Assembly (NCBI RefSeq): GCF_022376445.1
Contig: NW_025954995.1
Span: 1-64,000, forward strand
Length of the DNA stretch: 64,000 bases
Direction of reading: 5' to 3'
Source of the DNA: Fomitopsis serialis
Lineage: Eukaryota > Basidiomycota > Agaricomycetes > Polyporales > Fomitopsidaceae
Positions 1 through 10,976 of the stretch are shown here, piece after piece. A program made the position numbers and the translations under genes. The notes below the pieces were generated by a model. That model was given only the letters and a program-made list of their open reading frames with translations, ran no database searches and was not told the DNA's origin. How positions within the stretch are numbered: the stretch's first letter is position 1; every line of letters starts with the position of its first letter.

Positions 1-96
1 AAGCAGCTGTCAACGACAGTGTTCGATGCGCCGTCTATGTTACGCGATGTGGCGTCGACGATCCGTCAGGAAGCTCTGTGGAATGACTTATTCTGA
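1..96 (+). CDS. possible 3' end of an unrecognised gene
   Basis: Frame 1 is open from the first base for 31 codons and stops with TGA at 94-96. The peptide ends in ALWNDLF and has ordinary amino-acid composition. It may be the last exon of a gene that begins outside the window. No domain can be named from so short a piece, and it could be a chance open frame. Confidence 0.25.
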   Translation, partial: KQLSTTVFDAPSMLRDVASTIRQEALWNDLF

Positions 97-327
97 CCAT
101 ATTCTGACTACTGAATGTCTCAAGACCCGCCTCGCGCCCGCCACTAGTCGCGAGCGCATTGATCGTTCTCTATGAAGGAGATGCCAAGCCTCTGCGGACC
201 CTTGTCGTTACGGCTCTGCTCATATGGGACGGATACAAGAAGGTTATAGCTCGGGTCCGCGGTTCTGTTACCCTCTTTCAGCTTCTTTCTCTGTATCATA
301 GCCTCGGCCCACATTCTATCCTCTATT

Positions 328-2093
328 ATGTCGTCCGACAGTGATGTTGCTGCCGAACTAGCTGACGTCGTGTACAATCTTGAGCTTGGGTACGTGATCC
401 ACTTGATTCTGAACACTTGCCGCTGACCTATAGTGGTTCCCTTCAGCTACGTACAAAACTACTGTGCGGTTGCGACGACAGGTGAGCGTTGTTAATAGCT
501 GAGAGCACCGCTAGCCTGACGCGGTTGGAATTCAGCACTCATATTCTACGAACATTTATGCACGCTACCCCAAGAGATCGAACGTGATTTGGAACCGCAA
601 GAAGACTGGCGCCACATTACTATTCCTACTCAATCGGATCGCTACGGCAGGTCTCGGCTTGCGATGATACTCACAATGCCTAACTGGGGAACTGCACTCG
701 TGAGTGTATTGCCTTTGATCCGGCATGCGTGAATCTGATACTGTGCCAGGCGTAAGCTCACCGAGAAATGGTGTAAAGACCTCTATTGATGTGATGGAAC
801 GAAACAGCTGCAAAACCGTGAACTTGCTGTTGCCGAGCTTTCAGCTCCTGTTGTCCATGATCTGGGCAGGTTCGTCGTCCATGCACAGTGTTGCCGTGTA
901 TAATGCCGCTCATCCAGTGCAATAGCATTCTCGGCCCTGCGCGTCTTTGCTGTCAGCGGTCGGAATTGGCGTCTCGCCAGCTTCGTATTTGCCCTGAGTA
1001 TGGTGCCAGTTGGCACAAACCTCGTAGGCTCCATCCGCGTGACATCTGTTGCGTCTGCTTGACCTCAGTACTATAGGCGAGCGACATCCGGGAGACATAC
1101 GCCATCATCGAGGTGCCGTGGTATGGCCCTGCCTGCGACCTCACTTCTCTCCTATCAGCGAAGACTAGCCTAACGTGCGTGTTCGGTCTATATTCTGTGT
1201 GACTGACGTCTCGTTATTGACGTGCTCGCGACAGTTGTGCGCGCATTGTTGGATTCTATACCATCCGCAGAAACTAATATGGTATCGTAGTGCTCATCTT
1301 GACTCGCGCATGCCTTATAGCAGCGGACGTGTTTGTCCTTGCCGTGACCTGGAGGAACACATACAAGATCAAGAAAGAAGCTAGCGTCATGAACATGAGG
1401 ACACCCACTATAACTCTGCTCTTGAGAGATGGTGCGTATCGCTAGTGTATTCCAATTACCCCTCGCTGAAGCATGCAATGGCAGGGACAATATATTTTAC
1501 GTGAGCTGTTCCGGCGAATTTTCAGTCACTTAATACCGAAAATGCGACGCTTTGCCTGTAGCATGCTGCTGGTCCTGAATGTCTTACACTTGGCCTTAGA
1601 GATCACCAACGTACGTATGCACATTCATCACTATCAGCAACTGCTCAGCGACTCTGATTGGTAGGTCTTCTGGGACATCACATACTTTGTTACAGGGTTC
1701 GTGTCCTTCTTGGTCATACTACACGCCCGCGAACATACTGATCAACCTTTATGCTCTAGATTCTCCTCGATCGTCATCTCGCGCTTCCTTCTCAACCTAC
1801 GCCAGGTACACATGACCGACGACATGGCTGGCTCGGAACCGTCCTTCATCGCTTCTCGCGCTTCAGGGCTGAGATTCGCCTCCGCGGTCGTAGGCAATCT
1901 GGGCGAGCACCTGGAACACGGTCAAACCATGTCCGGTTCAGCAGTGTTCCAGGATACATATGCAGAGACCGAAGACGGTTCGGACTCTGACGATATAGAA
2001 ACACCTCGCGATCAGTGGGCTCCGGACTCAAAGCCGTATGAAGAGGAAAGACCTTCGTCGCAGGGCGATGAAGGCATCGCTACGTCAGCTTGA
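328..2093 (+). CDS. DUF6533-domain multi-pass membrane protein
   Basis: This is a fungal seven-helix-like membrane protein of the DUF6533 family, whose function is unknown. ATG 328 opens an exon ending at 389. Introns of 57 nt (390-446) and 54 nt (482-535) are clear, and several more follow. Family landmarks in order are LIFYEHLCTLPQEIE near the N-terminus, AFSALRVFAVSGRNW (about 916-975), the AADVFVLAVTW helix followed by the basic TYKIKKEA (about 1310-1385), VLNVLHLALEIT, and SRFLLNLRQ (about 1780-1808). A hydrophilic acidic tail ends at TGA 2091. The loop between the first two helices is oddly out of frame: the family-like reading VIWNRKKTGATLLFLLNR occupies another frame between about 583 and 660, although the annotated frame stays open. 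The family assignment is strong; the exact exon ends around 660-780 are uncertain. Confidence 0.8.
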
Positions 2094-2902
2094 CCTATTA
2101 CGACATCCTACACCAGATGGCCCTTGCATATGTAACATTACTACCGCACACCTTCGTATATCATACACGTATCCCGGCACTGGTGCCGTACAACCATAGG
2201 CTGTTTAGCCTGAGTATGCATCCCCCTTAGGTGGCTGCATCCTATTGAGGAATCCGCGGGTACTCGAAGGACGAGTCCGAGATAGATTTTGGCACATGGC
2301 CGTTGAGGACGGAGCGTGTCACTCTGTCAGAGTAGTACTCGTTACATGCATCATACTATGGAACCTGTCGTCGGATTCAGAATGCTCATCCTCAAGCCTG
2401 ACAGGGCCTCTGTGACTATCCATGTTCGCCAAGTGTCAGCCCGGATCCACACTCGCCGTTCAACAAGCGGACAGGCAAGGAAATGCTTAGCAGTACATGT
2501 TCGTGATGCGTGCGTGCGCCGCATGGATTAAATCTGATTCCTTCTGCAATGTGGGTACGAGCCTGTATTCCAGGCATGACATGGCCTGTCAGTGGATCAA
2601 GATCAAAACCCCTGGTGTAAATGGCACCGTTGGACTACTCACGGTTACTTTATGTTTGGCATTGTCAGAGCGATGGAGGGGAACACGTAACCCCAAGGAT
2701 GCATGGCCGCCGAGAACAGGTGAGCAGTATTGCAGATGATTCGAGTCTCAGTTGACAACCGTGGAGCAGGAAAAAAAATAGAGGCTTCGACTCGGAGGGT
2801 TGGGAACAGCATCAGGCAGTGCAGGGACACTGAAATGGTGGATCAGAGTCCCGAGTATACTTATTCTCTACGCATGGCTGACTTTTAGCCATGAGGCCCA
2901 CG
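2094..2902. other. intergenic, no gene recognised
   Basis: Short open frames exist on both strands (for example 2316-2531) but none has a recognisable domain, a convincing splice structure or a conserved motif. I looked here for the missing 5' half of HUS1 and did not find it. Confidence 0.5.
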
Positions 2903-4986
2903 AGCTTCAGGGCGCCCGCTGTTACTATAGCCACGACACCTACGGGCCACCCGTGATACATGGATGCTACTAAATATCAGACCAAACAGGTAAGTCCTTC
3001 GCCTCTTTCTTTTCCTCCACAAGCCTGTCATCAGACGATAAAGTGAACAACCATACGCGGGTCCTCCATATGCCGCTAAACCTCTCGCTTGGCTCGACAT
3101 AGAAGAAACGGCGCAAGGAGCTGAAACTCTCCAGGATCTTTTTCGCCCAGGGACGGATACAGGCAAGCCGCCTGGCGCTGGTGGCGGCGTTGTGGTTGTC
3201 GTTGAGGAAGATATACTTGACCTGATCATACATCGCAGACCAAACAACCGTGTCCAACGTAATGTTGGCCCCGCCCATCTGCACGAGACCGTCGTCTGAG
3301 TACGGCAGGAACTGTGGAGATCATTAGCAAAGTGAATGCAGATGGCAATGGAAAACGTATGCATACACTGGCATCACTAACGTCTTCTACCTCGAGATAT
3401 CTCAAATTTGGCATGAGCCCGCAATTGATCGTGTCCGATATCAAGGACCAAACGGGAGTTCGGACCGATGAAGACGTTCGTTCGCACTTGAAGCTGATCA
3501 ACTGGTGCCGCACAACTCGAAGAATCTCGTTGAGATCTCGGTTATTCCTATCGTTGAAGGAAAGATGAAGGTGTGTGATTGCGTGGGGGGCATAGATGGC
3601 GTCCGCGAAGAGAAAGGAGTGTGTCTGGACATATTTGAGGCGTGGGACGGCATCGTGTGGTATGCTCCAGTTAGGAAGCCAGGAATGATCCTGTATGTGC
3701 AGTGACTCTAGACAGGTCTGCTGTTGGAGGAAGTGAACAAAGTCGCTAGGAGAGGTGACCCAGCCATCGAACGACTTGAGTTTGAATGTGCACTGCGCAA
3801 GCAGCACAACGGAGTCATAAGCTGCGGGCTCATCGTAATTGGCACAAAGGTTGAGCTTCAGATGTTCAAGCCCTGTGAGCATGAGGAGTATTTCCATCAC
3901 CAGCGGAGTCACGGGAGTCATGCGCAGTCACGGGAGTCATGCGCCCATTGTCATGAGCCTCGAATTCGTTGACGAAGGACGCCCGTCTTGAGGACCTCGT
4001 GAGAGCCTGGTGCAGACTGCGAACGTGTTTAACCCGCCCCACGTATACTTTGCGATACAAGAGACGTTCGGCTTCGAGTTGGAGGGTGCGGCATACACGA
4101 CTTGCATCAGCGAGCGTGCGCGGAGAGTCGACGTTCTCAAGAATGTGCGTTATCAGTTCGAGTGGCAGCGACTTCACTGGTGCGTTGCTGCCCTCTGCAG
4201 GTTGCTTCGGTCGTGTTCGCCGGACCCGCTTGACGCTGGGCTAGATCATCGGCTCGTCATTTGGGACGGAATGGTTCCAATGTTGACTTACCTGGGCAAG
4301 AACCTCCAAAACCGGCTTTGTCTTGCTGGATCGGAGGACTCTCTGCAAAGGGGCCATAGTTATGTATCACGGTTCCTAGAACTCATGACCTCAGCTCAAT
4401 CAATGCTGCGGTATGAAGCTTGGAAGAATGAACCTGTTCGCCGTGGGCAGTGCGACAAACCTACTGCTGATTCGACGAATGTTACGCTCGTGTGTGTTCT
4501 ACAGAGCATAAGACTGTATAGATGTACAGCGAATGACTTGAGCTTGTGACGTGGACTAGCCTCTGTATTGTACACACCTGAGTGCCATGCATCTGAAGTA
4601 CAACGTTCACAAGGATGGTCGCAAGCACGCGAACTCGAACAAGGCGCCCGGAACCGGCCATGTGACCTTTCGTCCTCCCGATTCGATGAAATCTCCGCTG
4701 AGAGTGGACGCCCCGGGAGTCAGGTATCTCTCTCATAACACAACTTGAAAGACAACGTGTCCCTGGGCCTGAAGGCCTGATGCATGATGATGCTGACGGC
4801 CACAGAGCCACGACTGGGAGGTGTCGGAAAGCAGCACCATACCGTGACTGACCTCAACATCCAGGACTCGTACGCTTGCAAAAACGATTGCCGGCGGACC
4901 GTGTGGCCAGGGCTTCATGCAAGTTTCAACGCATCGCTACAGGTGTACTCACGCTATCATAGACACAAGGCAGTGGTTGATCATTA
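2903..4986. repeat. tandem segmental duplication, copy A
   Basis: This segment is nearly identical to 6425-8353. It carries an F-box gene plus about 630 bp of its upstream flank. Similarity starts near the shared cttcagggcg (2903 and 6424) and ends at cagtggttgatc (about 4986 and 8353). The copies differ by a 19-bp local duplication in A, a deletion of about 147 nt in B and scattered substitutions. The right edge abuts a truncated HUS1 gene. Confidence 0.85.
2970..4357 (-). pseudogene. F-box/LRR protein, copy A, broken by a 19-bp tandem duplication
   Basis: Start ATG at 4357. Exon 1 is 22 codons (4292-4357, MAPLQRVLRSSK...), followed by a 51-nt GTAAGT...TAG intron (4241-4291). Exon 2 has a basic stretch (KRVRRTRPKQ) and then the F-box SLPLELITHILENVDSPRTL. 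The downstream part is leucine-rich and LRR-like (LEHLKLNL, ITHLHLSFND, LRYLEVEDV). A last exon begins FLPYSDDGLVQMGG and the gene stops at 2970. F-box proteins of this type act as SCF ubiquitin-ligase substrate adaptors. The unit agtcacgggagtcatgcgc occurs twice in tandem (3907-3925, 3926-3944) where copy B has one. This shifts the frame soon after the F-box, so the full protein cannot be made unless the duplication is an assembly error. Confidence 0.8.
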
Positions 4987-5097
4987 GATACCCGAGTAAG
5001 ACAGTTGCGCCTTTCGATGGCTGACAGGCCGCAGCCGCGTACTGTTACGTGATCCTTGAGTGTCTGCTTGAATGCTCTGTCATTGCTCATGCTGGTT

Positions 5098-5868
5098 GAT
5101 GAAACAGGCTTGCGAAGAAGGACGAGGTTGCGGTTCTGACGTTCGAGATCGCGACGACGACACGGATGGGCCGGTACGTCCGGATTACGCACGACGTCCG
5201 GATCGTGGTCCTGAACTTCAAGACGTGGGCTGGCTCAAGGAGCCGATGTGCCCTGAGCCTGAGGTCCATCACTACGCCTGCATTCCCCATTGGTGTCGGT
5301 GAGATGAATATTTGATATCTGAAGGTCCATATAATCCTCCCGCCCCTTGCGAAGCTGCGCGCCGTCGTGGAGCGTATGCGCCCGCTCGCGGCGGACGTGA
5401 TCGGCATCCGGGCTAACTTGTCGGGGTGCTTGCAGCTGTGCGCCCAGACCGACAACTCGCGCGTAGATGTGGCATGGAACGGGCTGTCTAATCCCAGAAT
5501 GGGTAAGTCGTTTTCCGGAATTTCTTGTCTTACTGGGATACGAAGGGCGTGTCGTCCGTCGTTTGTTTGAGCGCAAGATCCGAGCACGCAGGATCCGGAT
5601 ACCTCGGACGCACGCGGCCCAACGACGCTGTACGGCGTTCTCGTGTCTCTCAGAAGCCTCCAGAACTTCCTGAGCAGTCACGTCGTGTCGACGACGACCA
5701 TTGCGTGTGAGTCGTGCTTGTCGGAATGTCCTAGCGCCACCATTGCTCACGCACCATGTGTCCGTAGGCATATGCCAGAACCACTGCATCATACTGTACG
5801 TGTACATCGACGAGATGGCGGGGGCAGATGGCATCCTGACATTCTACATCCCGGCTATTATCGAGTGA
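5098..5868 (+). pseudogene. HUS1: 5'-truncated HUS1 checkpoint clamp gene
   Basis: HUS1 is a subunit of the 9-1-1 (RAD9-RAD1-HUS1) DNA-damage clamp. This locus encodes only the C-terminal part. It begins with LTFEIATTTRMGRYVRITHD and continues with LKEPMCPEPEVH, IILPPLAKLRAVVERMRPLA, ANLSGCLQLCAQT, VLVSLRSLQNFLSSHVVSTT and QNHCIILYVYIDEM. The C-terminus LTFYIPAIIE ends at TGA 5866. Introns follow PEPE, NPRM and TTTIAC. The N-terminal third or so of the clamp protein is absent: only about 110 bases separate the first exon from the edge of the duplicated F-box block near 4986, and none of them encode it. At least two frame changes (near 5217 and 5631) are also needed. The locus looks like a fragment cut off by the duplication. 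I did not find the 5' exons elsewhere in the window. Confidence 0.75.
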
Positions 5869-6424
5869 CCCCGCCACCTCCGCGCGTTTCTTTTCCTCCG
5901 TGTTTCGGATCTTGAGTGATCATCCACTGTCTGTTTTTGTTGTTGGTGCTCGCCCCGTCGTGATATCCGCCTGCTGTATCTATAGCTTCCTCTCACTGCT
6001 GTGGGCGTGCTCGGGCGCCCGTTGTACTGGCCTCATCCGTTGTCGCATCTCATCGACTGTCTAGGACTCGGCACGGGTTGCCAGTATACTTGACTGTGCC
6101 AAGTACTGCATCGCTCTGCTCCGGATTCGCAGACTGCCTCGTTCGCACGCGCCTGATTCGTTTGACCCTAGGCTACATGACAGTCTCGAGCTCGTCATCT
6201 ATAATAAGATGGAATAACCTGACATGAGACGCGTGAGCTCAAGACGAGGACGACTGTATTGAGGGCCGGGCATATCGCTCAAAGATACATCGCAGCATAC
6301 GGTTCGGTCCGCGTTTCCTACTAGTCTGTCTGCTTGGTGCAGAGTCGGTACAATACTTTCTGGAATGCCTCAACTATTCGCCGATGATCAATCCACAAAG
6401 TATGCTGGCTTTCAGTCATGACAA
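5869..6424. other. intergenic, no gene recognised
   Basis: Spacer between the HUS1 fragment and F-box copy B. No convincing coding segment, RNA gene or repeat was seen. Confidence 0.5.
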
Positions 6425-8353
6425 ACTTCAGGGCGAATGCATGCTGTTCCTATAGTTACAACGCCCACGGGCCACCCGTGATACATGCATGCTTTCAGAT
6501 ATCCGACCAAACAGGTAAGTCCCTCGCCTCTTTCTTTTCCTCCACAAGCCTGTCATCAGACGATAACGTGAACAACCACACGTAGGTCGACCATATGCCG
6601 CTATCCCCCTCGCTTGGCTCCACATAGAAGAAACGGCGCAAGGAGCTGTAACTCTCCAGGATCTTCTGCACCCAGGGACGGATACAGGCCAGCCGACTGT
6701 CACTGGTGGCAGCGTTGTAGTTGACGCCGACGATGCCGGGGAACATGTAGTCGAACTGATCATGCAACGCAGACCAGACAACCGTGTGCAATGTAATCCT
6801 GCCCATCTGCACGCGACGGACGTCTGAGTACGGCAGGAACTGTGGAGAGCATTAGCAAAGTGAATGCGGACGGCAATGGAAAACAGATGCATACACTGAC
6901 ATCACTAATGTCTTCTACCTCGAGATATCTCAATTTTGGCATGAGCCCGCAATCGAGTGTGTCCGATATCAAGGACCAAACGGGAGTTCGGACCATTGAA
7001 GACGCTCGTTCGCACTTGAAGCTGATCAACTGGTGCCGCACAACTCGAAGAATCTCGTTGAGAGCTGGGTTTTCCCCCTCATTAAAAGAAAGATGAAGGT
7101 GTGTGATTGCGTGAGGGGCACAGATGGTGTGCACGAAGAAAAAGTGGTATGTCTGCACATATTTGAGGCGTGGGAGGGCATCGTGTGGCATCTTCCAGTT
7201 ACAAAGCCAAGAATCCTGTGTGTGCAGGTTGAGCTTCAGATGCTCAAGCCTTGTGAGCATGAGGAGTATCTCCATCACCAGGAGAATCACGGGAGTCATG
7301 CGCCCATTGTCATGAGCCTCGAATTCGTTGACGAAGGACGCCCGTCTTGAGGACCTCGTGAGAGCCCGGTGCAGACTGCGAACGTGTGGAACCCGCCCCA
7401 CGTATACTTTGCGATACAAGAGACGCTCGGCTTCGAGTTGGAGGGTGCGGCATGCACGACTTGCATTAGCGAGCGTGCGCGGAGAGTCGACGTCCTCAAG
7501 AATGTGTGTTATTAGTTCGAGTGGCAGCGACTTCACTGGTGCGTTGCTGCCCTCTGCAGGTTGCTTCGGTCGTGTTCGCCGGACCCGCTTGACGCTGGGC
7601 TAGATCATCGGCTCGTCATTTGGGACGGAATGGTTCCAATGTTGACTTACCTGGGCAAGAACCTCCAAAATCGGCTTCGTCCTGCTAGATCGGGGGACTC
7701 TCTGCGAAGGGGCCATGGTTATGTATCACGGTTCCTAGGGCCCATGACTTCAGCTCATCCAATGCTGCGGTATGAAGCTTGCGAGAACGAACCCGTTCGC
7801 CGGCGTGGGCAGTGCGACGGAACTACTATACTGCTGACTCCGGATACAGTATGGTTCGACGAATGTTACGCTTATGTGTGTTCTACAGAGCATGAGACTG
7901 TGTAGACAGCGAATCCCATGAGCTTGTGACGTGGACCACTATACCGTACACACCTGAGTGCTATGCATCTGAGACAAGTTAAGTACAACGTTCACAAGGA
8001 TGGTCGCAAACACGCGAACGATCTCGAACAAATTAATGAACGAAAGCGCGTCGGGCGCCCGGAACCGGCCAAGCATGTGACCTTTCGAACTCCCGATTCG
8101 ACGAATCTCAGACTGACAGCGTAGTCAGGTATATCTTTCCTGACACAAAGACAGCGTGTCTTGATGTTGTGACGGCCACAGAGCCACGACTTGGAGGTGC
8201 CAGAAAGCAGCACTACCATACTGACCTCAACATCCAGGACTCGTACGCTCCCAAAAACGATCGGCGCCGGCGGACGTGGCCAGGGCTTCATGCAAATTTG
8301 AAGACATCGCTACAAGTGTACTTATGCTATCATAGACACAAAGCAGTGGTTGA
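6425..8353. repeat. tandem segmental duplication, copy B
   Basis: Second copy of the block at 2903-4986, in the same orientation, containing F-box copy B and its upstream flank. Relative to copy A it lacks about 147 nt inside the LRR region (junction near 7228) and lacks the 19-bp tandem duplication. Confidence 0.85.
6495..7716 (-). CDS. F-box/LRR protein, copy B
   Basis: Predicted SCF-type substrate adaptor. ATG 7716 opens a 22-codon exon (7651-7716, MAPSQRVPRSSR...). A short GTAAGT intron leads to exon 2 at 7599. Exon 2 holds the basic linker, the F-box SLPLELITHILEDVDSPRTL, and an uninterrupted leucine-rich segment with ITHLHLSFNE and LRYLEVEDIS. An intron of about 60 nt precedes the final exon (FLPYSD...), which ends LFTLSSDDRLVEEKKE...VWSDI before the stop at 6495. 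Compared with copies A and C it has lost about 49 residues between LKLNL and the QD-SW motif, an in-frame deletion, so one or two leucine-rich units are missing. It is the only copy of the A/B pair with an intact frame. Confidence 0.75.
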
Positions 8354-8501
8354 TCGTCTCTTTACATACACATGTGAGAATTGCGTATGTACATACTTCT
8401 GGTCTGGTTCAAATAAGTGGACTGCGAAGCGACGTAATGACTTCAGACTGCCCTACACACCAATGTGCTACGCGCCCCCGACCCACCCACGATACATCTA
8501 T

Positions 8502-9831
8502 TCAGTTATCAGTCCAGACAGGTACATCCCTCACGTCTTTCATCTCCTCCACGAGCCTGTTGTCCGACGACAGCGTGAACAGCGTCGCGCAGAGCACATT
8601 GGTCGGCGTTCGATCGACATGGAAGAAACGCTCCACAGCGCTGTTCTTCTTCAGGAATTCCGTGGCCCAAAGACGGAGATAGGCCCGCCGGCCGCGTACA
8701 GTGTGGGGAGCATTGTCGAAGTCTTCGCGGCAATACATTGAAGACCAAACAAATGTTTCCAACGCGATGGCCGACCCACGCAGACGCCAACGACCGTCCA
8801 TGAATGGCCGGAACTGCGCAGAGGGTCAGTGAAGAGAAGAATGGCTGGGAGAACGAATGCGTACGCTGGAATCACTAGATCGATGGTCCATGACCTCGAG
8901 ATACTTAAGGTGGGGCATGGGCCCGCAACCGAGTACGTGCGATATGACAGACCAGAATGGTCTTCGAAGTCGCCTTTCACCATGCCGTGTGCACTTGACA
9001 CTGACCAGCCGGTGCCGCACAGCTCGAAAGGTCTCAGCGAACGTCTGGCCGCTCAACTCGCACATGGAGAGATCGAGGTGTGTGATCGCGTGAGGGCCTC
9101 GTATGTGCTGCACGAATAACCTTTGAGATGTCTGCACGTATTTGAGGTGTGGGAGGGCTTCTTGTGATATCTCCCAGTCAAATGAGTCGTGCCTGTGTAG
9201 GCTGAGTGATTCTAGACCAGTCTGCTGTCGGAGGAATTGAACGAAGTCGCTATCCTTGACTGTCCAGCTTTCGAGTGACCTGAGTCTAAATGTGCACTTT
9301 GCGAGTGTACGCAGCACGATCTTGTAAATGCCATAGTCATATCGTTTGATTTCCAGGTGCGCGAGGTTCGTGAGCAAAGGGAGTATGTCGTTCACCAGCG
9401 GAAACACTGGACTGAGGCCTCTAGTCATTTCAACCCGTAATGCATTTACGAAGAATGCCCGTCTGGATGACTTGGTGAGAGCCTGATGCAAACTGCGAAC
9501 GTGCCGAATGCGTTCCATATGGACTTCTCGGTACAATAGACGCTCGGCCTCGAATTGAACAGCACGGCAGGCACGACTCGCGGCAGCGAGCGTGCGCGGA
9601 GAGTCGAGGTTCTCGAGAATGAGGGATATCAGTTCGAGTGGCAGTGACTTGACTTGCTCTTCGCAGGTTGCTTCGGTCGTGCATGCCTGGTTCGCTTGAC
9701 ACTTGGTTAGATGATAGCCTCGTCAGTTGGAGTTGTGCCAGCGAGTAGCCACTGAGTTGACTTGCCTTGGAAAGCGCCTCAGAAGTCGGCTGTGTCTTTC
9801 GGGGTCGGAGGTCCCTCTGCGAAGAAGACAT
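8502..9831 (-). CDS. F-box/LRR protein, copy C (divergent paralogue)
   Basis: Third member of the cluster, clearly related to A and B but diverged. ATG 9831 gives a 22-codon exon (MSSSQRDLRPRK..., 9766-9831). The donor at 9765-9764 is GC (GCAAGT) instead of the GT found in A and B. The A/B acceptor has mutated from ctag to ctaa, and the next AG, 5 nt further on, restores an open frame (CQANQACTTEAT...). The F-box reads SLPLELISLILENLDSPRTL. Leucine-rich repeats follow (LAHLEIKRYD, LESLSLHRHD, ITHLDLSMCE, LKYLEVMDH). The last exon ends RLVEEMKDVRDVPVWTDN at 8502. It is probably a substrate-recruiting subunit of an SCF ubiquitin ligase; the substrate is unknown. Confidence 0.75.
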
Positions 9832-10976
9832 GCTTCTGTATTGCTGTTCCAAACCCGTACAACATCATGCGTTGTCAGCTCGTACAATCCTGTACAATCC
9901 TGTACGATGCTAATTGGGATAGCCATACCAGAATATGCGAAGGGATTCGCGGTGGTAGCCCTGCAGAGTGTGACGGTTACGCTGTGTTCTCGGTTCTCGT
10001 GAGTCTGGTTCGAAATCAACTGTAGCGCAGTCCACATACCTGCTCTCAGGAAAGGCCCTTTTCGGTGGAACGTTGTACCGTTGTTCGCAGTACTGGGCCT
10101 GGCAGTCGACGTCTCCAGGTTACCCGCTGGCGATTCGAGCTCAGGAATGGTCCTGAGATGAGCGCGACTGCCCAAATGGTGGCGCGACGCAGTTCGGATG
10201 CAGCCACAAAGCCACCGTTGGCCACATGGCACATGGCCCAGTGTCTTTGTCAGCAGACAGTGAATAGTGCGGCCATGAGGCGGGGACGCGGTCGTATCGT
10301 CCATAGCTTCTGGATCTCTGCTTCGTCCTGGGAGAGCCTGAGTCGTTCATTTTGTCTTGATGTTTATGTATATCCACCGATTCATGTTGGAGCATCGCAT
10401 CCACGTTTTTCATCATTCCGTACAGGTTGTACCAACACTACTCGCTCAACTTGATCTCCTCCAGGATGTATCATACTGTACTTACGTCGCGCCTCTAGTG
10501 ATGTATAATAGTGTCCGCTGGGTGTCTAACTGCGCGTAAAGCCTCAAGATCTCAAGATCTCAGGCCTCAGGCTCTCAAGCTGCGGAGCGCTGGGCCCTGT
10601 CGTTGCTGCTCCTCCCCATCCACCTTCGGGGATACTAGAGGGGATTGGGAATGTGACTCTGCACTTAGATTTGTAATATTTCCTCTCTACTCCATGAAGG
10701 CAGATCTGGAGGGGCCTGCTATAGGGAGCGATGTTTGGGTGATGCGACGCAGAGCTCCGAACTCAGTACTCGTACTCACCGGCGAAGACCATATACCGTG
10801 ATCGGGAGCGGGATGGACTCAGAGGCCTCCGAGTCAGGCCTCGAGTGTGACAGTGTTATCGTCCGGCGAGTCCATGAATCCGCTTCGCACAACGTCGCTA
10901 CGTAGGTTTCAGTTGACGTACATAAACACTCGTGCGCTCCGACTGACAAGACAACAACCCCATCAATATCCGCGCT
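9832..10976. other. intergenic, no gene recognised
   Basis: Divergent spacer between F-box copy C and the iminopeptidase gene. It contains short direct repeats (three near-copies of cctgtacaat at about 9884-9906, and ctcaagat repeats at about 10543-10562). Overlapping open frames on both strands show no recognisable domain. Confidence 0.5.
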
